Made by a program: the position numbers and the translations under genes. A stretch of DNA of 64,000 nt from Methyloprofundus sp. (lineage in GTDB: Bacteria; Pseudomonadota; Gammaproteobacteria; Methylococcales; Methylomonadaceae). Location: assembly GCA_016592635.1 (NCBI GenBank), contig AP023240.1, positions 3,823,630 to 3,887,629 of the forward strand. Direction: 5' to 3'. The notes under the pieces were generated by a model. It was not told the DNA's origin and did not search any database. It was given only the letters and a program-made list of their open reading frames with translations. Positions 44,086-52,305 of the stretch are shown piece after piece (within the stretch, counting starts at the first letter, position 1; each line of letters opens with the position of its first letter).

Positions 44086-45054
44086 TTAATCAACATACAG
44101 CGAGCTAACCGACTCACCAGCTGCTATTCTTCTTATTGTCTCAGCCAACATATCTGCGACACTTAACTGCCGAATCATCCCTATCGACTCCGCCTTTTTA
44201 CTCAGCGGAATGGTATCCGTCACCACCAACTCATCCAATACAGAGCCACTTAAATTATCTATTGCACTCCCCGATAAAACCGGGTGAGTACAATAAGCAA
44301 CAACCTTAATAGCCCCTTGTTTTTTTAACGCGGCCGCTGCACTACATAAAGTACCAGCCGTATCCACTAAGTCATCCACCATGACACAAGTCTTACCACT
44401 TACATCACCTATGATATGCATTACCTCAGCTACATTAGCCATCGGCCTACGCTTATCTATAATTGCCAAGTCCGCATCATCCAAGCGCTTGGCTAGAGCT
44501 CTCGCCCTTACAACCCCACCCACATCAGGCGAGACCACTATTAAATCTTTGTATTTTTGCCGCCACACATCACCCAATAGCAATGGCGAGGCATATACAT
44601 TATCTACAGGTATATCAAAAAAACCCTGTATTTGATCGGCATGCAGATCAACCGTCAAAACCCTGTCTGCACCTGCAACACCGACCATCTTAGCAACCAG
44701 CTTTGCGCTAATTGCCACACGCGCCGAGCGCGAACGCCGATCTTGCCTAGCATATCCATAATAAGGCATCACTGCCGTTATTCGCGATGCCGAAGCTCTC
44801 TTTAGAGCATCTATCATCACCAACAACTCCATCACGTTCTCATTGGTTGGAGTACATGTAGGCTGAATAATAAAGACATCTCTATCTCTTACATTTTCCT
44901 CAATTTCAACCGTCACTTCGCCATCACTAAATCGACCAACTGACGCCATTCCCAAGCGCATATTTAGCCGCCGAACTATCCCTTTTGATAATTCCAGATT
45001 GGCATTCCCAGAAAAAATCATCATTGAAGTATCACTCATCGAAGTATCACTCAT
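44086..45054 (-). CDS. prs: ribose-phosphate pyrophosphokinase (PRPP synthetase)
   Basis: A 322-residue enzyme that makes PRPP from ribose 5-phosphate and ATP for nucleotide, His and Trp synthesis. Family blocks: FIIQPTCTPTNENVMELL, MPYYGYARQDRRSRSA, VSPDVGGVVRARALAKRL, and the PRPP loop CVMVDDLVDTAGTLC. The start ATG at 45054 has AAGGTG eight bases upstream. The N-terminus is unusual: MSDTS is repeated twice, from a 15-bp tandem duplication, before the normal MMIFSGNANL. It is transcribed after tRNA-Gln. Confidence 0.97.
   Translation of the reverse strand: MSDTSMSDTSMMIFSGNANLELSKGIVRRLNMRLGMASVGRFSDGEVTVEIEENVRDRDVFIIQPTCTPTNENVMELLVMIDALKRASASRITAVMPYYGYARQDRRSRSARVAISAKLVAKMVGVAGADRVLTVDLHADQIQGFFDIPVDNVYASPLLLGDVWRQKYKDLIVVSPDVGGVVRARALAKRLDDADLAIIDKRRPMANVAEVMHIIGDVSGKTCVMVDDLVDTAGTLCSAAAALKKQGAIKVVAYCTHPVLSGSAIDNLSGSVLDELVVTDTIPLSKKAESIGMIRQLSVADMLAETIRRIAAGESVSSLYVD
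45024..45054 (-). repeat. 15-bp tandem duplication at the prs start codon
   Basis: ATGAGTGATACTTC(G/A) occurs twice in a row in frame, so the protein begins MSDTSMSDTS. The two copies differ at one base (Ser codons TCG and TCA). The first copy keeps the Shine-Dalgarno. Confidence 0.85.
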
Positions 45055-45105
45055 TGTTGAGCACCTTTTTTTTAATGCCGAACTGATTTATTATGGAAGA
45101 TAAAA

Positions 45106-45180
45106 TGGCTGGGCTGCCAGGATTCGAACCTGGGTATGCGGAGATCAAAACCCCGTGCCTTACCGCTTGGCGACAGCCCA
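45106..45180 (-). tRNA. tRNA-Gln (anticodon TTG)
   Basis: 75 bases: acceptor TGGGCTG/CAGCCCA, anticodon loop TTTTGAT (TTG), T loop TTCGAAT, discriminator G and encoded CCA. It begins only 2 bases after the ispE stop, so it must be processed from the ispE-prs transcript, an arrangement also known in Pseudomonas. Confidence 0.97.
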
Positions 45181-45182
45181 AT

Positions 45183-46061
45183 TTAGAAATTAAAGAGTTC
45201 ACTCATCTGCTTATGTAATGGTGAAACAGCTAGTCCTTTAGCCAAATAAACCTCTTTTTGCAAAGAGAGCTTATTATAAACTCCTTCTGCCGACATTTTA
45301 TCGTCAAACTGCACAAATACACATGCACCCGTCCCTGTCAGCCTTGCATCTCCATATTGCGCAAGCTCATTTAAAGCCCCCGCTACCTCAACATGAAGTT
45401 GCTTAACAACACCCAAGCAGTCATTTCTCACCTGCCCCGAGTTGAAGTCCGATATTGTGATTGATTTACTATCTCTTGTCAAATCTTTTGTGGTAAATAT
45501 TTTTCGGGTATCAACATGACAATCAGGCTTAACCACAACAAACCACGTATCAGGCAAATCAATATTAGATAATTTCTCACCCACACCTTCAGCCCAGACA
45601 CTTGCACCATTAATAAATACCGGCACATCAGCTCCCAGCTGCACACCCAACACCATCAAGCGCTCTTGCGACAGGTTCAGCCCCCAAAGCTTATTTAACA
45701 CCACCAAAACGGTAGCAGCATCAGAACTACCACCACCCAAACCGCCACCCATTGGCAAATTTTTCTCGATATCAATACAAACCCCACCTTGATACCCTGC
45801 TGCTTGCCTCAATATTTCTGCAGCACGCACAGTCAGGTCATCAACCTCTTTTACCCCTGGTATCGTCTTCTTTAAGCATACCCTATCATCATCAACTCTA
45901 CTAAAGGTAATGCCATCAGTAATATCAATTATCTGGAATACAGTTTGCAACAAATGGTAGCCATCATCTCTTCTGCCGACAATTCTTAGCATTAAATTTA
46001 ATTTTGCAGGCGCAGGCCATCTTACCCCCCAACCTAACTCAGTATCAATTTGTTCTGTCAT
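45183..46061 (-). CDS. ispE: 4-diphosphocytidyl-2-C-methyl-D-erythritol kinase
   Basis: A 292-residue GHMP kinase of the MEP isoprenoid pathway. PAPAKLNLMLRIVGRRDDGYH at the N-terminus, ATP loop PMGGGLGGGSSDAATVL, and LTGTGACVFVQF near the C-terminus are diagnostic. I choose ATG 46061, which overlaps the lolB stop as ATGA; the frame is open to 46073, but that would extend into lolB. Coupled to lolB and followed at once by tRNA-Gln. Confidence 0.97.
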   Translation of the reverse strand: MTEQIDTELGWGVRWPAPAKLNLMLRIVGRRDDGYHLLQTVFQIIDITDGITFSRVDDDRVCLKKTIPGVKEVDDLTVRAAEILRQAAGYQGGVCIDIEKNLPMGGGLGGGSSDAATVLVVLNKLWGLNLSQERLMVLGVQLGADVPVFINGASVWAEGVGEKLSNIDLPDTWFVVVKPDCHVDTRKIFTTKDLTRDSKSITISDFNSGQVRNDCLGVVKQLHVEVAGALNELAQYGDARLTGTGACVFVQFDDKMSAEGVYNKLSLQKEVYLAKGLAVSPLHKQMSELFNF

Positions 46062-46618
46062 TCTATTTCCCACTGATCTACTACCAATTTTAACTTTAAT
46101 GCATTTTTAGTGACACTAATCTTATGTGGCATCGCACCTGCTGCAGTTTGCAAATAGCCTTTATATTTTATCTGCCAACCAAACTGCTCAAAGCCGTCAG
46201 CCAACTGCCTAACCGGCTCATTTTGCAATGGCACACCCAGCACCCAAAACCGTAGCGCACTAATTGGCACTACAAAACCTATCTCTTGTGCAATAAAAGT
46301 ATCCACATCCCTTGATGTTTTCTTATTACCCTGACCTTGATCCAAGCTAATCCCGCCGTCATCTAGCGTAATCCTAATTGCTCCTAAGCCCAACATCCCC
46401 GCAAGCTTTAATTCATCGACCAACGCATCATGCTGCCACTGAATATTAGCGGTCAGCACATCATCACCTTTCAGAACCAATCGCCCTTGTAATTGCCAAT
46501 GCCCTGCATCCAAATACTGCTGCGCACTAAACCCCTGCCCTTGTCGTATTTCATGAACCGCTTGTGGCGCACAAGCCGTCATACACAGTAGCAATAATAA
46601 ACCTATTTTTTTTTGCAT
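46058..46618 (-). CDS. lolB: outer-membrane lipoprotein receptor LolB
   Basis: A 186-residue lipoprotein with lipobox MTAC (Cys16). It accepts lipoproteins from LolA and inserts them in the outer membrane. Family features are HWQLQGRLVLKGDDVLTANIQWQ at the start of the mature barrel-like fold, LAGMLGLGAIRITLDDGG with the protruding hydrophobic loop, and LRFWVLGVP. It starts directly after the stop of the TPR lipoprotein gene and overlaps ispE by 4 bp. Confidence 0.94.
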   Translation of the reverse strand: MQKKIGLLLLLCMTACAPQAVHEIRQGQGFSAQQYLDAGHWQLQGRLVLKGDDVLTANIQWQHDALVDELKLAGMLGLGAIRITLDDGGISLDQGQGNKKTSRDVDTFIAQEIGFVVPISALRFWVLGVPLQNEPVRQLADGFEQFGWQIKYKGYLQTAAGAMPHKISVTKNALKLKLVVDQWEIE

Positions 46619-48391
46619 TTATTTATTACCGAGCAAGCGCACCTCAACTTCCAGCAACAGCTCATCATCAGGGTACTTGCCCAAAGCCTCCCTTAAGATC
46701 GCTTCAGCCTCTTGCCTATCCCCTAAAGCCCATAGAACATCAACCAAATGTGCCGCTATTTCTGCCTGAGGCTCAGCGGCATATGCACGCAACAAATATT
46801 CGCGCGCCATTGCCAATTTATTTTGCTTAAACAACAACCAACCATAACTATCAATAATTACTGGCTCATTTGGCTTTAAGGCAATCGCTTTTTCCAAATA
46901 TTTTTGCGCCTCTTGGTAACGAGTAGTTTTGTCAGCCAAGGTGTAACCGAGGGCATTTAATACATTGGCATCATCAGGATTTTTCTCCAAAATATACTTC
47001 AAGTCATCTTCAAGCACTTGCAACTTACCTAATTTTTCAGCAATAAGCGCACGCGCATAAAGAATTTTTTTATTGTCCGAATCATCTAATAATGCGCTCG
47101 TCAATAAATCAAATGCTTTCTGATAGTCATTTGTTTGCGTATATATCTCTGACTCAAGCAGTACCAACTCACTTTTTTTCTCTGGGAATTCAGCCCTTAA
47201 ACGCCCAACTCTAATCAAAGCATCCTGACTCCGATGCTGATCCATCAATAACAATATAGCACTAATATTTGCTTCAAATTTATATGGAGCTCCCCCAATA
47301 GCATCAAACCATATTATAGCTGCGCTATAATTCTTCTCTTTAGCATCCATACGTCCCAAATAAAATGCAGCTCTATCACGAAACGCCTTTTCAGTTATTA
47401 AGGACTCTAAAATCACTCGAGCTTTTGTACTTTCCTCTGTTTGCAAATGCACTAGAGCCAACTTAAATTTAAGCTCATTATTTTCAGGATACTGCTCTAT
47501 TAAGCGCTGTAGAATCCGCTTGGCTTCATCATATCTTTCTTGCTGTATTAACAACTGAGCAATTTGCTCACTTATTCGTGCATTTTCTTCTTCAGCAACT
47601 GCGCGCTGCAAGACCTCAGTTGCTTCTGCCAACTTTTGATCGCCTATATACAGCTGAGCTTGCAACACTAAAGCCTTTACCCAATCAGGATCACGTTCCA
47701 GAGCCTTGCTAATTTGCGCTTGTGCTGCACCTGATCGCTTTTGCTGCACCTCAATTAAAGCTTGCAAAAAATATAACTGTGCATTTTCAGGGTGCTTAAT
47801 ACTCAAATCAGCAAAAACCTGCTTTGCTAAATTCTGACTGGGCAGCCCTGGCAAACTTTTAAGAATTGTTAATGCTCTTGCTTCAAAGCCCGCGGCATCT
47901 CCCTGCAAAATATACTCAACATTTTTATATGCAAGCTGTCTATCACCTGACTTCAATGCAGCAATAGCCATAAGTTGCCGCGCCTCCAAACTATCAGGCT
48001 CCATTTCCATCCATAAATCTAACGACTGCTTTAATCTGGGTTCATCTTGTAAATACAAAGCAATCTTAGCCGCCCGTTTAGAAACATCAACATCGTTAAC
48101 ACGCTTAGCTGCACGCAAGTAACCATCTAGTGCTAGCCCATATTGACCACGCTGCCCTGCAATCTCGGCAGTCATCAACAGAAACAAGACATCAGGGTCA
48201 ATCGCTGTTTGTTTAGCCTCCGTACCCAAGGCTTCTGTTTTAACTGCCTCTGTTTCGGACATATCCCCAAGCACTCCCTCAGGGCTAGATGATGTCGTAC
48301 AAGCTACCTGCATCAGAACACCAACAACTATCATTATTTTTAAAACTATCAATGAAATTTCCTTAATTTTTAAGCCGCAATAGACCCGCAT
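46619..48391 (-). CDS. TPR-repeat lipoprotein upstream of lolB
   Basis: About 590 residues from the ATG at 48391 (MRVYCGLKIK), with GGGG 3-6 bases upstream. A TTG at 48400 is the alternative. Lipobox MQVAC (Cys31), then many tetratricopeptide repeats to the end (for example ALGYTLADKTTRYQEAQKYLEKAIALKPNE-type units near residue 490-520, read here in outline). It resembles the Pseudomonas PA4667-type protein found between hemA and lolB. It probably scaffolds envelope proteins, but the role is not established. Its stop abuts the lolB start. Confidence 0.85.
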   Translation of the reverse strand: MRVYCGLKIKEISLIVLKIMIVVGVLMQVACTTSSSPEGVLGDMSETEAVKTEALGTEAKQTAIDPDVLFLLMTAEIAGQRGQYGLALDGYLRAAKRVNDVDVSKRAAKIALYLQDEPRLKQSLDLWMEMEPDSLEARQLMAIAALKSGDRQLAYKNVEYILQGDAAGFEARALTILKSLPGLPSQNLAKQVFADLSIKHPENAQLYFLQALIEVQQKRSGAAQAQISKALERDPDWVKALVLQAQLYIGDQKLAEATEVLQRAVAEEENARISEQIAQLLIQQERYDEAKRILQRLIEQYPENNELKFKLALVHLQTEESTKARVILESLITEKAFRDRAAFYLGRMDAKEKNYSAAIIWFDAIGGAPYKFEANISAILLLMDQHRSQDALIRVGRLRAEFPEKKSELVLLESEIYTQTNDYQKAFDLLTSALLDDSDNKKILYARALIAEKLGKLQVLEDDLKYILEKNPDDANVLNALGYTLADKTTRYQEAQKYLEKAIALKPNEPVIIDSYGWLLFKQNKLAMAREYLLRAYAAEPQAEIAAHLVDVLWALGDRQEAEAILREALGKYPDDELLLEVEVRLLGNK

Positions 48392-48568
48392 GAACCCCAA
48401 TACTTACCCACATCCAGTCAAATAAAATTTAAACCAGCTTGCTGAATTACCTATAAATATCTCTAAATATACTGTTTATGCCCCAACACCACTACTTTCA
48501 CTAAAAACCCAAGGGACATCCCTCATGCTTTAAAACAGCATTTAAATTACATAGATAGTTTATTCCAT

Positions 48569-48597
48569 TTGGCTAAACCAACAAAGTTCCTTAGAAT
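48569..48597 (+). promoter_or_regulatory. candidate hemA promoter
   Basis: -35 TTGGCT at 48569-48574 (4 of 6), 17-bp spacer, -10 TAGAAT at 48592-48597 (5 of 6), 60 bp before the hemA start, in the 265-bp divergent region between the TPR gene and hemA. Confidence 0.4.
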
Positions 48598-48656
48598 ATA
48601 CGATTAATTTATGATTTCAAGTCTATCCGTAAACTATTAAAATATAACAGGCAGTA

Positions 48657-49916
48657 ATGACACTTCTTGCTTTAGGAATAAATTATACAACAGCCCCCGT
48701 TGCAATCCGAGAGCGCCTAGCATTTCCTGCGGAAATATTAAGTGATGCGGTGCAAGATCTATGGCAGCAACAGCAAATTTCGGAAGCCGTTATTTTATCA
48801 ACTTGTAACCGCACTGAAATCTACTGTACAACTCATAATAATGACATTGACCCTGTTATTAACTGGATCTCTCGCAACCGGCAGCTTAATCACACCGAAT
48901 TTCAGCCTTATCTATACGCGCATACCGACAATGCTTTTATTCGCCATATTTTTCGAGTAGCCAGCGGCTTAGAATCCATGGTATTGGGCGAGCCGCAAAT
49001 ATTAGGGCAAATGAAAACCGCCTATCAAACTGCAATTACCGCGGGTACACTCGGCAAAGACCTAGGTAAACTATTTCAGCATACCTTTTCCACTGCAAAG
49101 AAGGTACGCACTGATACAGCAATTGGCTCCAGCTCAGTTTCTGTTGCTTTTGCCGCCGTACAGTTAAGCAAACAAATTTTTGATGACCTTAGTGAACAAA
49201 CTGCAGTTTTAATTGGCGCAGGCGAAACCATTGAACTGGCCGCTAGGCATCTGCATCAAAATGGTGTAGGTCGTATTATTATTGCCAACCGCACTTACGA
49301 CAAAGCTCATGCCCTTGCTAGCCAGTTTAATGGTTATGCCATTGCCCTTTCTGAACTGGCACTGCATATCGCAGAGGCTGATATTATCGTCTCATCCACA
49401 GCCAGCCAGCTTCCTATCCTAGGTAAAGGGCTCGTAGAAAGTGCCATCAAAAAACGCAAACACAAACCGATGTTTATGGTTGATCTCGCAGTCCCACGCG
49501 ATATAGAACCTGAAGTTGCCAAGCTAAATGATGTGTTTTTATACACCGTTGATGACCTGCAAAATATCATCCAAGAAAATCTAAATTCACGCCGCCAAGC
49601 CGCCGAGCAAGCCGAAGAAATTATTGATGCTAATGTTAACCATTTTTTAGCATGGATGAAGGCACAAACTGTACAATCAACGATTGTTAATTATCGCGAC
49701 CAAGCCAGCCAACTACAGCAAGAAAGCCTTGCCAAAGCTCTTGCAGCTTTAAAAAATGGTAATGCCCCTGAGGATGTTTTACAACAATTAGCACATACTC
49801 TGACCAATAAATTAATACACACCCCTTGCAGCCAGCTAAGAAAAGCTAGCGAAAATGAACGCCACGACCTCATTGCCGCTGCCCGAGAATTATTTAAATT
49901 AGAAAACACGCAATGA
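48657..49916 (+). CDS. hemA: glutamyl-tRNA reductase
   Basis: A 419-residue enzyme that reduces glutamyl-tRNA to glutamate-1-semialdehyde, the first committed step of C5-pathway tetrapyrrole synthesis. LALGINYTTAPVAIRERLAF at the N-terminus; catalytic Cys50 in ILSTCNRTEIY; SGLESMVLGEPQILGQMK; NADPH-site VLIGAGETIELAARHL. It is coupled to prfA by a 4-bp ATGA overlap. With hemB, C, D and F in the window, only the later hem genes (hemL, hemE, hemG/Y-type oxidase, hemH) are missing. Confidence 0.98.
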   Translation: MTLLALGINYTTAPVAIRERLAFPAEILSDAVQDLWQQQQISEAVILSTCNRTEIYCTTHNNDIDPVINWISRNRQLNHTEFQPYLYAHTDNAFIRHIFRVASGLESMVLGEPQILGQMKTAYQTAITAGTLGKDLGKLFQHTFSTAKKVRTDTAIGSSSVSVAFAAVQLSKQIFDDLSEQTAVLIGAGETIELAARHLHQNGVGRIIIANRTYDKAHALASQFNGYAIALSELALHIAEADIIVSSTASQLPILGKGLVESAIKKRKHKPMFMVDLAVPRDIEPEVAKLNDVFLYTVDDLQNIIQENLNSRRQAAEQAEEIIDANVNHFLAWMKAQTVQSTIVNYRDQASQLQQESLAKALAALKNGNAPEDVLQQLAHTLTNKLIHTPCSQLRKASENERHDLIAAARELFKLENTQ

Positions 49917-50998
49917 AAAGCTCGATAAATACCAAATTAGAAAACCTGTCAGAACGTTTTGACGAAATTGCTGCCTTACTTTCGCAGCCCGAAGTACAAA
50001 GTGACCAAAATAAATTTCGTGCACTAAGCCAAGAATATGCACAAATCAACCCTTTGGTTGATTGCTATAAAAAATTTCTGGTAATTCAGGAAACTATTAG
50101 CTCTGCCCAAGAAATGCTGCAAGAAGACGATGCAGAAATTCGCGATATGGCCAAGGAAGAAATAGCCGAAGCTGAGCAAGAGCAAGAAACACTGGAACAC
50201 GAACTACAAGTTTTACTACTGCCACAAGACCCTAATGATAATCGCAATATCTACATGGAAATCCGTGCAGGAACAGGGGGAGATGAGGCCGCTATTTTCT
50301 CGGGTGATTTAGCACGCATGTATATGCGCTATGCAGAAAATAAAGGCTGGAGCATCGAAACCACCAGTGAAACCCGTGGTGAGCACGGGGGCTACCGCGA
50401 AATCATCCTGCGTATCGCAGGCCAAAACGTTTATTCACAACTAAAATTTGAAGCGGGCGCACACCGAGTACAACGCGTACCAGAAACTGAGTCGCAAGGT
50501 CGCGTACACACTTCTGCCTGTACAGTGGCGATTATGCCTGAAGCCCAAGAAGTTGATAATATTGATATTAGCCCTAGCGACCTCCGCATAGATACCTTTC
50601 GTGCCTCTGGCGCAGGGGGACAGCATGTTAATAAAACCGATTCTGCGGTACGAATAACGCATTTACCAACAGGTGTCGTAGTCGAATGTCAGGACCAACG
50701 CTCACAGCACAAAAACAAAGCACGTGCTATGGCAGTACTACAATCGCGCCTATTGTCTGCCGAACAGGAAAAACAGCATTCTGAAAATGCCGAGAATCGT
50801 AAACTACAAGTCGGTAGTGGTGACCGCTCGGAACGCATTCGCACCTATAACTACCCACAAGGTCGCCTAACGGATCACCGTATTAATCTAACCCTATATA
50901 AGCTAGATGAAATTATGCAAGGGAGCCTAAATCATGTTATTCAGCCATTGATTAACGAACACCAAGCCGAGTTACTGACCCAGCTAGGTGAAGAATAA
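49913..50998 (+). CDS. prfA: peptide chain release factor 1
   Basis: A 361-residue factor that reads UAA and UAG. The GGQ loop is RASGAGGQHVNKTDSAVRI (near residue 230-245), its Gln being the substrate of PrmC encoded next. The N-terminal helical domain 1 is EITALLSQPEVQSDQNKF-like; the codon-recognition domain has EIRAGTGGDEAAIF. hemA-prfA-prmC is the conserved gammaproteobacterial order. Confidence 0.98.
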   Translation: MKSSINTKLENLSERFDEIAALLSQPEVQSDQNKFRALSQEYAQINPLVDCYKKFLVIQETISSAQEMLQEDDAEIRDMAKEEIAEAEQEQETLEHELQVLLLPQDPNDNRNIYMEIRAGTGGDEAAIFSGDLARMYMRYAENKGWSIETTSETRGEHGGYREIILRIAGQNVYSQLKFEAGAHRVQRVPETESQGRVHTSACTVAIMPEAQEVDNIDISPSDLRIDTFRASGAGGQHVNKTDSAVRITHLPTGVVVECQDQRSQHKNKARAMAVLQSRLLSAEQEKQHSENAENRKLQVGSGDRSERIRTYNYPQGRLTDHRINLTLYKLDEIMQGSLNHVIQPLINEHQAELLTQLGEE

Positions 50999-51003
50999 GC
51001 AAA

Positions 51004-51852
51004 ATGCAAGATATTCAATCCTTGCTCTCCAACTCTGCACAGAGTCTTCAAGATATATCAGACTCTGCTGACTTGGATGTAGAAATCTTATTGTGCCATG
51101 TACTAAAAAAAAACCGTAGCTACTTACGCACATGGCCTGAAAGGCAACTTGATAGCGAACAATTTAGTCAATTTACTCACCTATTAGCACAGCGACAGCA
51201 AGGCCAGCCCATTGCTTATATTACTGGCAGCCGTGAATTTTGGTCTCGTAATTTTCAAGTAAACCATGATGTCTTAATTCCACGCCCTGATACAGAAACA
51301 GTTATTGAGCTATGCTTGCAACTGATTCAGAACAGCCCTACCGCCAAATTAATTGACCTAGGCACAGGCTCAGGCATTATTGCAATCACCCTTGCAGCAG
51401 AATGTCCACAGCTACAGATTACCGCTGTCGATAGCAGTATTAAAGCTTTAAATATTGCCAAAAAAAATGCCGCACTCAACCATACACCACAAGTCAATTT
51501 CCTACAAAGCAACTGGTTACAACAAGTGCCGCAAGAAAATTTTGACTTTATCGTTAGCAACCCACCTTATATATCCCCCAGTGACCCACATCTGGCAGAG
51601 GGTGACGTTCGCTTTGAACCCGACAGTGCCTTAATTGCCGAGCAACAAGGTTTACGGGATATAATACAAATTTGTGCACAAAGTCAGCATTATCTCAACA
51701 ATGGTGGCTACCTAATTCTTGAGCATGGCTACCAACAAAAAACACAGGTACACGCCATTCTGCAAGAACATGGCTATCAAAACATTCATTGCCTACACGA
51801 TTTAGCAAACCAACCACGTGTCAGCTATGCGCAATGGTCAGCACCCTTTTAA
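51004..51852 (+). CDS. prmC: release factor glutamine methyltransferase
   Basis: A 282-residue SAM-dependent enzyme that N5-methylates the GGQ glutamine of RF1 and RF2. Motif I LIDLGTGSGIIAITLAAE; the target-residue motif NPPY in FDFIVSNPPYISPSDPHL; REFWSRNFQVNHDVLIPRPDTE is the family block before the SAM domain. It starts 5 bp after prfA. Confidence 0.97.
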   Translation: MQDIQSLLSNSAQSLQDISDSADLDVEILLCHVLKKNRSYLRTWPERQLDSEQFSQFTHLLAQRQQGQPIAYITGSREFWSRNFQVNHDVLIPRPDTETVIELCLQLIQNSPTAKLIDLGTGSGIIAITLAAECPQLQITAVDSSIKALNIAKKNAALNHTPQVNFLQSNWLQQVPQENFDFIVSNPPYISPSDPHLAEGDVRFEPDSALIAEQQGLRDIIQICAQSQHYLNNGGYLILEHGYQQKTQVHAILQEHGYQNIHCLHDLANQPRVSYAQWSAPF

Positions 51853-51867
51853 AAAATATTTACCATC

Positions 51868-52287
51868 ATGTCAGAAAAAACAATAGAAATTGCAATTCCC
51901 AGAAAAATTGTACAAAACTTGCTCCACCATGCACAGCTAACACCAGAGCAAGAAGTCTGCGGGCTGATCAGCAGCAAAAATAACATCGCTTACCGTAGCT
52001 ATCCCATACAAAATACCTCGGCTAATCCCAGCCACTTTTTTGATTTAGATGCACAACAACAAATTCAAGCTATGTCCAATATGCGTGATAATAATGAGCA
52101 ACTATTTGCCATCTACCATTCACACCCAACAGCACCAGCAACACCATCTACCACTGACCTAGAGCAAGCCAACTACCCTGAAGCACTGTATATCATCATT
52201 TCCCTTAATATCAAAGGTGTCTTAGAATTACGTGGCTATCAAATTGCCGATGCTCAATTTGTCGAAGTGCCGCTACGCTTAAATTAA
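51868..52287 (+). CDS. JAMM/MPN+ domain metallopeptidase-like protein
   Basis: A 139-residue single-domain protein. The zinc-site signature is complete: Glu29 (in EQEVCGLI), His84 and His86 in YHSHPTAPATPSTTD, Ser94 and Asp97. These ligands are those of JAMM (Rpn11/Mov34) proteases. In bacteria such proteins usually cleave C-terminal extensions from ThiS/MoaD-like sulfur carriers, and they often sit beside moeB/thiF-type activating enzymes. Here no such partner is adjacent; it follows prmC by 15 bp. The substrate is unknown. Confidence 0.88.
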   Translation: MSEKTIEIAIPRKIVQNLLHHAQLTPEQEVCGLISSKNNIAYRSYPIQNTSANPSHFFDLDAQQQIQAMSNMRDNNEQLFAIYHSHPTAPATPSTTDLEQANYPEALYIIISLNIKGVLELRGYQIADAQFVEVPLRLN

Positions 52288-52305
52288 AACAACGCATTTA
52301 CTCAG

